DNA of 5,244 nt, from assembly GCA_021442645.1 (NCBI GenBank), contig JABUSR010000036.1:1-5244 (forward strand). Reading direction: 5' to 3'. Positions within the stretch are counted from its first letter, which is position 1. The number at the start of each line of letters is the position of its first letter. The notes under the pieces were generated by a model. The model was not told the DNA's origin and ran no database searches. It saw only the letters and a program-made list of their open reading frames with translations. This document shows, piece after piece, positions 1-5,208 of this stretch. The DNA comes from Ruminiclostridium sp. GTDB lineage: Bacteria; Bacillota; Clostridia; Oscillospirales; Oscillospiraceae. The translations under genes and the position numbers were made by a program.

Positions 1-2105
1 GCCTCCAGTTCCTTGGCCTTCTTGACGTAGTAGTCCAGGGTGTACTTGACCTCGTTGGGGCTGGTGATGTCGCCGGTGTAGCACAGGGAGCCCTCAACAA
101 TCTTGCCGGTCTTCAGGGCCTCTTCCACGGGCATCTTCATGCTCTCCATCCAGTTCAGGGAGTCGAAGATACGGAAGACGTCGATGCCCTTAATGGCGGA
201 AATGCGGATGAACTCCTTGACCAGGTTATCGGGATAGTTGGAGTAGCCCACGGTGTTGGAGGCACGCAACAGCATCTGAATCAGGGTGTTGGGCATTCTC
301 TCGCTGAGGATGTCCAGTCTCTTCCAGGGGGATTCCTTCAGGAAGCGGTAAGCGGTATCGTAGGTGGCTCCGCCCCATGCCTCCACGGAGAAGGCGTTCT
401 GGAAGATGACGTTAGAGGCCCGGGCTGCGCCCACGATATCCTTGGTACGCATACGGGTGGCAATCAGGGACTGCTGGGCATCACGCATGGAGGTGTCGGT
501 AACATACAGCTTCTTCTCGCCCAGAATCTTCTGGGTGAAGCCGGTGGCACCCAGACGCTTGAACTCATCCTTTGAGCCGTAGACCAGAGCGGTCTCGTCA
601 TACTTGGGCAGGACGCGGTCCTCAAAGTAGGGCTTGTCGCCCTTGGAGACGTTGACGATCTTGTCGCCCAGGAAGTCCAGAATCTTGGAGGCGCGGTCCA
701 GGTTGTGGGACAGGGTGAAGAGCTCGGGGGTCTCCTCGATGAAGGTGGTGTAGCAACGGCCTTCCTGGAAGGTGGGGTTGTTGATGACATTAATCAGGAA
801 GGAGATGTTGGTCTTGATGCCCTGGATCTTAATCTCGCGCAGAGCACGGCGGGACTTGGCCACGGCACCCAGGAAGCTGCGGTCGTAGGAGCTGATTTTC
901 ACCAGCAGGGAGTCATAGTAGGGCTGAATCTCGGCACCGGTGTAGATGTTGCCGCCGTCCAGACGGATGCCGTTGCCGGAGCCGGAGTTATAGACAGAGA
1001 CCTTGCCGGTATCGGGCATGAAGTTGTTGGAGGGATCCTCGGAGGTGACACGGGTCTGGATGGCGTAGCCGTGGCACTCGATGGACTTCTGAGAGGTGAT
1101 GTTAATCTCAGGGGAGTTCAGGGGATAGCCCTCAGCAATGAGGACCTGGGAGCGGACGATGTCGATGTTGGTGACCAGCTCGGTGACCGTGTGCTCCACC
1201 TGGATACGGGGGTTCATCTCGATGAAGTAGGGGTTGCCCTCCAGGTCCACCAGGAACTCGCAGGTACCGGCATTGCGGTAGCCCACGTGGCGGCACAGTG
1301 CCAGGGCGCTGTCGAAAATCTTCTGGCGGGTGGCCTCGGGCACGGAGAAGGCGGGGGCATACTCGACCACCTTCTGGTGACGGCGCTGCACAGAGCAGTC
1401 ACGGTCGTACAGGTGGACCACATTGCCGTAGTTATCGGCCAGCATCTGAACTTCCACATGCTTGGGGCCGCGGAGGTACTTTTCGATGAAGACCTGGTCG
1501 TCACCGAAGGCCTTCTTGGACTCGTCGATGGCTTCCTTGAATTCCTTGGCCATGTCGGACTCACGGTAGACGATACGCATACCGCGGCCGCCGCCGCCGT
1601 TGGAGGCCTTCAGCATGACGGGATAGCCAACCTGCTTGGCCACTTCCATGGCCTCCTCCACGGTCTTCATGGCGTGGTCAACACCGGGGATGATCGGCAC
1701 ATTGGCGGCAATAGCGATCTGCTTGGAGGAGATCTTGTCGCCCATGGCGTTCATGCTATCCACGGTGGGGCCGATGAAGACGATGCCGTTCTTCTCACAC
1801 TCCTCCACCAGGAAGGGATTTTCGGCCAGGAAACCGTAACCGGGGTGGATGGCGTCCACATTGTGGTCCTTGGCGATATTGATGATGGTGGCGATGTCCA
1901 GATAGGCGTCAACAGGGCCTCTGCTGGGATCCAGGGGATAGGCCTCGTCAGCCACGGTGCGGAACTTGGCGTACTTGTCCTCCTTAGAGTAAACAGCGAC
2001 GGAGGTGATGTCCAACTCGTTCAGCGCGCGGAAGACGCGGATGGCAATCTCGCCGCGGTTGGCAACCAGGACTCGCTTGAAGTTTCTGATCTGTACTTCA
2101 CTCAT
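1..2105 (-). CDS. pyc: Pyruvate carboxylase, N-terminal 701 residues (3' end outside window)
   Basis: Biotin-dependent cytosolic enzyme that carboxylates pyruvate to oxaloacetate using ATP and bicarbonate (anaplerosis). The start is ATG at 2105-2103, with a good Shine-Dalgarno 8 nt upstream; the protein opens MSEVQIRNFKRVLVANRGEI. Biotin carboxylase domain, about residues 8-460: ANRGEIAIR at 15-23, HPGYGFLAEN at 87-96, the glycine-rich ATP-grasp loop KASNGGGGRGMR at 166-177, RRHQKVVEYAP at 241-251, catalytic EMNPRIQVEH at 296-305, and the PYC-type stretch AIQTRVTSEDP around 348-358. The carboxyltransferase domain begins near 530: DTSMRDAQQSL at 537-547, LLRASNTVGY at 612-621, DVFRIFDSLN at 642-651 and CYTGD at 675-679. 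BC and CT lie in one chain, which separates it from stand-alone biotin carboxylases and from oxaloacetate decarboxylase alpha subunits. Family members are about 1,150 residues, so the carboxylated lysine, the allosteric linker remainder and the biotinyl domain are cut off by the window edge, not lost. The usual RDAHQSL reads RDAQQSL here. Confidence 0.97.
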   Translation of the reverse strand, partial: MSEVQIRNFKRVLVANRGEIAIRVFRALNELDITSVAVYSKEDKYAKFRTVADEAYPLDPSRGPVDAYLDIATIINIAKDHNVDAIHPGYGFLAENPFLVEECEKNGIVFIGPTVDSMNAMGDKISSKQIAIAANVPIIPGVDHAMKTVEEAMEVAKQVGYPVMLKASNGGGGRGMRIVYRESDMAKEFKEAIDESKKAFGDDQVFIEKYLRGPKHVEVQMLADNYGNVVHLYDRDCSVQRRHQKVVEYAPAFSVPEATRQKIFDSALALCRHVGYRNAGTCEFLVDLEGNPYFIEMNPRIQVEHTVTELVTNIDIVRSQVLIAEGYPLNSPEINITSQKSIECHGYAIQTRVTSEDPSNNFMPDTGKVSVYNSGSGNGIRLDGGNIYTGAEIQPYYDSLLVKISSYDRSFLGAVAKSRRALREIKIQGIKTNISFLINVINNPTFQEGRCYTTFIEETPELFTLSHNLDRASKILDFLGDKIVNVSKGDKPYFEDRVLPKYDETALVYGSKDEFKRLGATGFTQKILGEKKLYVTDTSMRDAQQSLIATRMRTKDIVGAARASNVIFQNAFSVEAWGGATYDTAYRFLKESPWKRLDILSERMPNTLIQMLLRASNTVGYSNYPDNLVKEFIRISAIKGIDVFRIFDSLNWMESMKMPVEEALKTGKIVEGSLCYTGDITSPNEVKYTLDYYVKKAKELE

Positions 2106-2113
2106 AAGCGTAA

Positions 2114-2122
2114 CTCCTTCCT
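2114..2122 (-). promoter_or_regulatory. Ribosome binding site of pyc
   Basis: On the minus strand the sequence reads AGGAAGGAG, ending 8 nt before the ATG at 2105. This is a strong Shine-Dalgarno at good spacing and fixes the pyc start. Confidence 0.85.
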
Positions 2123-2160
2123 AAATACTGCGCTCCTTTTGCGGGGCAGGGAACACGCAT

Positions 2161-2185
2161 TGTTCATGTGCATGGTACATGAACA
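2161..2185. repeat. Perfect 9-bp inverted repeat in the pyc leader (operator candidate)
   Basis: TGTTCATGT at 2161-2169 and its exact reverse complement ACATGAACA at 2177-2185 are separated by 7 bp. The element lies about 15-40 nt downstream of the predicted pyc transcription start, a position where a bound repressor would block elongation. In the minus-strand RNA it could also form a 9-bp hairpin with a 7-nt loop; no T-run follows, so it is not an intrinsic terminator. The sequence does not match the Rex or BirA operators as I know them. The binding protein is unknown. Confidence 0.6.
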
Positions 2186-2207
2186 TATGTATTCTTTTTC
2201 TGATAGC

Positions 2208-2236
2208 ATTATACACGAAAGCGAAATGCCTTGCAA
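2208..2236 (-). promoter_or_regulatory. Sigma-A-type promoter of pyc
   Basis: On the minus strand the -35 box TTGCAA (2236-2231) is followed by a 17-bp spacer and a perfect -10 box TATAAT (2213-2208). Transcription should start near 2201, giving a leader of roughly 95 nt. The -35 box matches four of six consensus positions and lies inside an 8-bp palindrome, CTTGCAAG (2230-2237). Confidence 0.7.
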
Positions 2237-2252
2237 GAGCAGGAAAATCTGC

Positions 2253-2301
2253 GGAAAGCTGCAAAAGCGAGGCGGTTTGCACGCATTTTGCAGGAATTTC
2301 C
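2253..2301. repeat. Imperfect long inverted repeat upstream of the pyc promoter
   Basis: The left arm GGAAA (2253-2257) plus CTGCAAAA and GCG (2259-2269) is mirrored by CGC, TTTTGCAG (2283-2293, with one extra A) and TTTCC (2297-2301). The core 8-bp arms are perfect. TTTGCA also recurs as an 11-bp-spaced direct repeat at 2276 and 2287. The element lies upstream of the pyc -35 box, where an activator or a second operator could bind. Function is inferred from position only. Confidence 0.45.
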
Positions 2302-2341
2302 TTATAGAGGAAAAACCCTCATATTATTATAGATTTTCGAT

Positions 2342-2454
2342 AAAAGCCGTGGGGCCTTTTCCAGCAAAATTCACAAGAAAAATCGGGAAATTTTTCCTGC
2401 GAAAAAGAGGGACAAAAAAGCACACAAAAACCAGCGGAGGACAGCGGGAAAAAA
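2342..2454. other. Phased A/T-tracts, possible intrinsically curved DNA
   Basis: Short A or T runs occur at near-constant spacing: 2342-2345, 2357-2360 (T), 2366-2369, 2378-2382, 2388-2395 (AAATTTTT), 2402-2406, 2414-2419, 2426-2430 and 2449-2454, with one slot near 2440 empty. Apart from the T-run, which sits about 3 bp late, the centres are about 12 bp apart over some 110 bp. Phased A-tracts near the helical repeat bend DNA; 12 bp is a little above 10.5, so the curve would twist slowly out of plane. The run ends about 40 bp before the regulator's -35 box. Confidence 0.45.
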
Positions 2455-2473
2455 TCTGGTAGATTGACGAAGG

Positions 2474-2559
2474 GAAATTCTGCAGAAATTGCCTTTACAG
2501 GGGGGATTTCTGCGGCTATAATGGGCCTGACGCTATTCGAAATTGCGTTTTCTGCAATC
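2474..2559. repeat. Repeats flanking the regulator promoter (autoregulatory operator candidate)
   Basis: GAAATTGC occurs at 2485-2492, next to the -35 box, and again at 2539-2546, downstream of the predicted start. The copies are 54 bp apart, about five helical turns. GAAATT occurs a third time at 2474-2479. TTCTGC occurs at 2478-2483, 2508-2513 (just before the -10 box) and 2550-2555, and the first copy is part of the palindrome TTCTGCAGAA (2478-2487). ATTGC and GCAAT (2542-2546 and 2554-2558) form a small inverted repeat. MocR-family regulators such as GabR are known to bind paired direct repeats at their own promoters, so this is the natural place for the regulator to act. Confidence 0.45.
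2494..2522 (+). promoter_or_regulatory. Sigma-A-type promoter of the MocR-type regulator
   Basis: TTTACA (-35, 2494-2499), a 17-bp spacer and TATAAT (-10, 2517-2522) make a near-consensus promoter. Transcription should start near 2529, leaving a leader of about 68 nt before GTG 2597. Confidence 0.75.
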
Positions 2560-2579
2560 CTAATATGGCCACATGGCGG

Positions 2580-2587
2580 AAAGGAGG
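2580..2587 (+). promoter_or_regulatory. Ribosome binding site that decides the regulator's start
   Basis: AAAGGAGG lies 9 nt upstream of the in-frame GTG at 2597. It falls inside the reading frame if the upstream ATG at 2573 is used, and that ATG has no Shine-Dalgarno of its own. This favours GTG 2597 as the start. Confidence 0.8.
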
Positions 2588-2596
2588 CCTCTGTCG

Positions 2597-4009
2597 GTGC
2601 TGACCTATTCCTTTGAAAACATTGATGCCGATAGCATGTACGAGCACCTGTACCGGTGCATCAAGCGGGATATCCTGCAGAAGAAGCTGACCGCGGGGGA
2701 GAAGCTGCCCTCCAAGCGGACCTTTGCCAAGAACCTGGGGGTAAGCACTATCACGGTGGAGAGCGCCTACGCCCAGCTGGTGGCTGAGGGCTATCTGTAC
2801 ACCCTGCCCAAACGGGGCTATTATGTCTGCGAGCTGGAGCGGGGGGAGGAGACTGCCCCACCCCGGCCCGAGCCGAACCGGACGGAGGTGACCAGCCAGG
2901 TCCCCCGGCGGGAATACTGGGCGGACTTCGTGGGAAGCTCTGTGGCCCGGGATATGTTCCCCTTTTCCATCTGGGTGAAGCTCCTCCGGGACGTGACGGC
3001 GGGGGAGGACGAGACGGCCCTGCTGACGGACACCTCTGCCGGGGGCATTGCCCAGCTGCGCCGGGCCATCTCTGACCACCTGTACCAGTTCCGGGGCATG
3101 ACCATCGACCCGGAGCAGATCGTTGTGGGCGCGGGCACGGAGTATTTATACAGCGTCCTCATCCAACTGCTGGGCCGGTCCCGGGGCTATGCGGTGGAGG
3201 ACCCGGGCTACCTGCGCCTGAGCAAGATCTATGAAAAGAACGACGTTACCGTGCACCACATCCCCATGGACGCCTCGGGCATCATCCCCGAGCGGCTGGA
3301 GGAGAGCGGGGCGGAGATCCTGCACATCACCCCCTCCCACCACTTCCCCACGGGGATCGTCATGCCGGTGAGCCGCCGGTATGAGTTCCTCAGCTGGGCC
3401 TCCAAGGGGGAGAACCGCTATATTATCGAAGACGACTACGACTGCGAGTTCCGACTGTCCGGGCGGCCCATCCCCACGCTGCAGAGTATCGATGTGATGG
3501 AGAAGGTCATCTACATCAACACCTTTTCCAAGAGCCTGGCCCCGGCCTTCCGCATCAGTTACCTGGTGCTGCCCCGGCATCTGGTGACTCGGTTTTACGA
3601 GACCCTGGGGTTCTACTCCGGCACGGTCTCCTGCCTGGAGCAGATGACCCTGGCGCGCTTCCTGTCCGAGGGGTATTTTGAAAAGCACATCAACCGGATG
3701 CGCAACCGGTACCGCACCCTGCGGGACAAGCTGCTGGCAGAGCTCCGACAGAGCCCGCTGGCAGACAAGGTCCGCATCAGCGAGGAGAACGCCGGGCTGC
3801 ACTTCCTGATGAAGGTGGACACCCACCGCTCTGAGCAGGAGGTCCTCCGGGCGGCCGAGGGGGAGGGGCTGCGGCTGTCCTTTGTCTCTCAATATTATAT
3901 GAAGGGGGAGAGCCGACGCCCCCATGTGCTGGTGATGAACTACTCCGGACTGGAGGAGGAGAAAATCCCCGAGGCGGTGGCCCGCCTGTGCCGGGCCGTT
4001 CTGGGGTAA
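2597..4009 (+). CDS. MocR/GabR-type transcriptional regulator (GntR winged helix + PLP aminotransferase-like domain)
   Basis: Predicted PLP-dependent DNA-binding regulator of 470 residues, near the usual 450-500. Start chosen: GTG 2597, giving MLTYSFEN, with AAAGGAGG 9 nt before it; ATG 2573 would add eight residues without a ribosome binding site. The GntR winged helix covers about residues 12-80 (AGEKLPSKRTFAKNLGVSTI at 33-52, AEGYLYTLPKRGYYV at 63-77). After a linker rich in Pro and charged residues, a fold-type I aminotransferase domain runs from about 105 to the end: VGAGTEYLYSVL at 177-188, EDPGYLR at 201-207, PSHHFPTG at 246-253, EDDYDCEF at 278-285, and TFSKSLAPAFR at 309-319 with the Schiff-base lysine K312. 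Y205, R207, D279, Y281 and K312 fall at the numbers I recall for PLP-site residues of Bacillus subtilis GabR. The C-terminal motif reads VMNYSGL instead of the usual RLxF-type motif, so the carboxylate-binding arginine seems absent. The gene is divergent from pyc and 112 bp before pta. Ligand and targets are unknown; it is more likely a regulator than a working aminotransferase because of the winged helix. Confidence 0.93.
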   Translation: MLTYSFENIDADSMYEHLYRCIKRDILQKKLTAGEKLPSKRTFAKNLGVSTITVESAYAQLVAEGYLYTLPKRGYYVCELERGEETAPPRPEPNRTEVTSQVPRREYWADFVGSSVARDMFPFSIWVKLLRDVTAGEDETALLTDTSAGGIAQLRRAISDHLYQFRGMTIDPEQIVVGAGTEYLYSVLIQLLGRSRGYAVEDPGYLRLSKIYEKNDVTVHHIPMDASGIIPERLEESGAEILHITPSHHFPTGIVMPVSRRYEFLSWASKGENRYIIEDDYDCEFRLSGRPIPTLQSIDVMEKVIYINTFSKSLAPAFRISYLVLPRHLVTRFYETLGFYSGTVSCLEQMTLARFLSEGYFEKHINRMRNRYRTLRDKLLAELRQSPLADKVRISEENAGLHFLMKVDTHRSEQEVLRAAEGEGLRLSFVSQYYMKGESRRPHVLVMNYSGLEEEKIPEAVARLCRAVLG

Positions 4010-4033
4010 AACCGGCGAATCGGGAAAAAAGGC

Positions 4034-4062
4034 TTGAACCCCCCGCGATAAAATGATACAAT
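4034..4062 (+). promoter_or_regulatory. Promoter of pta
   Basis: TTGAAC (-35, 4034-4039), a 17-bp spacer and TACAAT (-10, 4057-4062) form a sigma-A-type promoter. A TG one base before the -10 box gives an extended -10. Transcription should start near 4069, leaving a leader of about 53 nt. No intrinsic terminator lies between the regulator stop (4009) and this promoter, so some readthrough into pta is possible. Confidence 0.72.
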
Positions 4063-4104
4063 TAATTAGTTATTTAGAAAAAGAGATCTCGTTCTCACAC
4101 TTAC

Positions 4105-4120
4105 ATTGGAGGTAACCAAT
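4105..4120 (+). promoter_or_regulatory. Ribosome binding site of pta, inside a small inverted repeat
   Basis: GGAGG at 4108-4112 is 9 nt upstream of ATG 4122. It lies within ATTGG (4105-4109) / CCAAT (4116-4120), a 5-bp stem with a 6-nt loop that would half cover the Shine-Dalgarno. The stem is weak and may have no effect. Confidence 0.7.
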
Positions 4121-4121
4121 T

Positions 4122-5093
4122 ATGTTTGCAAAGCTGATTGAAACCCTGAAGGCAAATCCCCGTACCCTGGTCTTCACGGAGGGCCCCGACGCCCGTATCC
4201 TGGAGGCTACTGCCCGCCTGAAGAAGGACGGCTTCCTGACCCCCATCCTGGTGGGCGTGGAGGCAGAGGTCAAGGCTGCTGCTGAAAAGGGCGGTTTCGA
4301 CATCGAGGGCATCCGCATCGTGGACCCCGCCACCTATGAGGGCATGGACGCCATGGTGGAAAAGATGGTGGAGCTGCGCAAGGGCAAGATGAGCCCCGAG
4401 GACTGCCGCAAGAACCTGCTGAAGGGCAACTACTTCGGCACCATGCTGGTGAAGATGGGCGAGGCTGACTGCCTGCTGGGCGGCGCTACCTACTCCACCG
4501 CAGATACCGTCCGCCCCGCTCTGCAGCTCATCAAGACCAAGCCCGGCAACAACAACGTGAGTTCCTGCTTTATTCTGCAGCGGACCAAGGACGGCGTGGA
4601 CGAGCGCCTGTGCATGGGTGACTGCGCCATCCAGATCGATCCCGACGAGGATGCACTGGTGGAGACCGCCCTGGAGTGTGCAAAGACCGCCGCTACCTTC
4701 GGCATCGACCCCAAGATCGCTTTCCTGAGCTACTCCACTAAGGGTTCCGGAAAGGGCGAGGCTGTTGACAAGGTGAAGAACGCCTGCGAGAAGGCCAAGG
4801 CTGCTGCTCCCGAGCTGTCCATCGACGGCGAGATGCAGTTCGACGCTGCTGTCTCCCCCGTGGTGGGCCAGCAGAAGTTCCCCGGGTCCTCCGTGGCCGG
4901 CTATGCCAACACCTTCATCTTCCCCGAGATTCAGTCCGGCAACATCGGCTATAAGATCGCCCAGCGTCTGGGTGGCTTTGCCGCCTACGGCCCCATCCTG
5001 CAGGGCCTGAACGCACCTATTAACGACCTGTCCCGCGGCTGCGACGCCGATGAGGTCTACAAGATGGCCATCATCACCGCTGCCCTGGCATAA
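4122..5093 (+). CDS. pta: Phosphate acetyltransferase (phosphotransacetylase)
   Basis: Cytosolic enzyme that interconverts acetyl-CoA plus phosphate with acetyl-phosphate plus CoA (EC 2.3.1.8); with acetate kinase it makes ATP and acetate during fermentation. The 323 residues fit the short, single-domain Pta class (about 320-335), which lacks the N-terminal extension of the E. coli enzyme. Family signatures: VFTEGPDARILEA at 17-29, LRKGK at 85-89, GATYSTADTVRPALQ at 121-135, SYSTKGSG at 203-210, DGEMQFDAA at 235-243, KFPGSSVAGYANTFIFP at 252-268, GNIGYKIAQRLGG at 273-285, GPILQGLNAPINDLSRGC at 290-307. R86, R131, S304 and R305 correspond to known active-site residues of Methanosarcina Pta; the following acidic residue aligns as E311, preceded by D310. 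ATG 4122 has GGAGG 9 nt upstream. The gene has its own promoter and is followed by terminators, so it is probably monocistronic; no acetate kinase gene is in view. Compared with the regulator, it uses CGC/CGT rather than CGG for arginine, consistent with high expression. Confidence 0.97.
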   Translation: MFAKLIETLKANPRTLVFTEGPDARILEATARLKKDGFLTPILVGVEAEVKAAAEKGGFDIEGIRIVDPATYEGMDAMVEKMVELRKGKMSPEDCRKNLLKGNYFGTMLVKMGEADCLLGGATYSTADTVRPALQLIKTKPGNNNVSSCFILQRTKDGVDERLCMGDCAIQIDPDEDALVETALECAKTAATFGIDPKIAFLSYSTKGSGKGEAVDKVKNACEKAKAAAPELSIDGEMQFDAAVSPVVGQQKFPGSSVAGYANTFIFPEIQSGNIGYKIAQRLGGFAAYGPILQGLNAPINDLSRGCDADEVYKMAIITAALA

Positions 5094-5103
5094 GGGAACC
5101 AGC

Positions 5104-5121
5104 ACTATATAATAATATAGT
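5104..5121. repeat. AT-rich palindrome after pta
   Basis: ACTATAT and ATATAGT (perfect 7-bp arms) flank an AATA loop, 10 nt after the pta stop. As RNA it would be a weak A-U stem and not a terminator by itself. It may be a 3'-end stability element or a remnant. Confidence 0.5.
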
Positions 5122-5122
5122 A

Positions 5123-5138
5123 GGGGCGGAAGCGCCCC
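5123..5138 (+). repeat. GC-rich hairpin after pta
   Basis: GGGGCG and CGCCCC form a 6-bp stem with a GAAG loop. No T-run follows, so it is not a complete intrinsic terminator; it could act as a pause or a 3'-end block against exonucleases. The loop is the same GAAG as in the strong terminator just downstream. Confidence 0.5.
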
Positions 5139-5144
5139 CGATGG

Positions 5145-5176
5145 AAAAGAGCCGGACCGAAGGGTCCGGCTCTTTT
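5145..5176 (+). terminator. Strong intrinsic terminator of pta
   Basis: AAAAGAGCCGGACC (5145-5158) and GGTCCGGCTCTTTT (5163-5176) form a perfect 14-bp stem with a GAAG loop. The stem has a GC-rich core, and its outer A and T runs give a U-tract on either strand, so it could end transcripts from both directions. Confidence 0.88.
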
Positions 5177-5177
5177 G

Positions 5178-5208
5178 ACGTTAAAAAACCTTTGGTTTTT
5201 TCAAACGT
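5178..5208. terminator. Second, AT-rich hairpin, likely accessory terminator
   Basis: AAAAAACC (5183-5190) and GGTTTTTT (5194-5201) pair around a TTT loop. ACGTT (5178-5182) and AACGT (5204-5208) extend the stem past a 2-nt bulge. It starts 2 nt after the strong terminator and carries T-runs on both strands, so it may be a backup terminator for pta or end a convergent gene located to the right. Confidence 0.55.

Larger units (their letters stand above)
2106..2596. other. Divergent intergenic control region between pyc and the MocR-type regulator
   Basis: This 491-bp stretch holds no gene I can support. A long plus-strand open frame enters it from the antisense of pyc and ends at 2462, but it has no plausible start signal or protein-like composition. 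The region is much more AT-rich than its flanks. From left to right it holds the pyc ribosome binding site and leader with a perfect inverted repeat, the pyc promoter (minus strand), an imperfect long inverted repeat, evenly spaced A/T-tracts, and the regulator's promoter with flanking repeats. About 250 bp lie between the two -35 boxes, which is more than two simple promoters need and leaves room for upstream regulator binding. I saw no recognisable riboswitch fold or small RNA. Confidence 0.75.

Noticed and set aside
2106..2207. A riboswitch in the pyc leader
   Set aside because: The leader is only about 95 nt, shows one simple hairpin and no terminator or known conserved aptamer core.
2321..2332. 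TATAAT-like sequence ATATTATTATAG as another promoter, and its 11-bp likeness to the palindrome at 5104-5121
   Set aside because: No -35 box lies at proper spacing on either strand, and an 11-bp match between two simple AT-rich stretches is expected by chance.
705..2462. A 585-codon open frame on the plus strand
   Set aside because: It lies antisense to the unambiguous pyc gene, is rich in Gly, Val, His, Leu and Asp as expected from reversed GC-rich codons, and has no ribosome binding site or recognisable domain. It is a shadow of pyc plus stop-poor intergenic DNA.
2464..2492. TTGACG at 2464 as an extra -35 box
   Set aside because: No -10-like hexamer lies 16-18 bp downstream; the TTTACA/TATAAT pair at 2494-2522 is far better.
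2573..2575. ATG 2573 as the regulator start
   Set aside because: There is no ribosome binding site upstream, while AAAGGAGG lies downstream of it at ideal spacing for GTG 2597.
3146..3925. A 259-codon minus-strand open frame inside the regulator gene
   Set aside because: It is a codon-bias shadow of the regulator, with no Shine-Dalgarno and no recognisable motif.
4010..4033. Terminator between the regulator and pta
   Set aside because: Only a 3-bp potential stem before an A-run is visible, and there is no T-run on the plus strand.
4101..5105. A 334-codon open frame on the minus strand across pta
   Set aside because: It is antisense to the full-length, clearly conserved pta gene, has low-complexity His/Leu/Gly/Val composition and shows no family motif.
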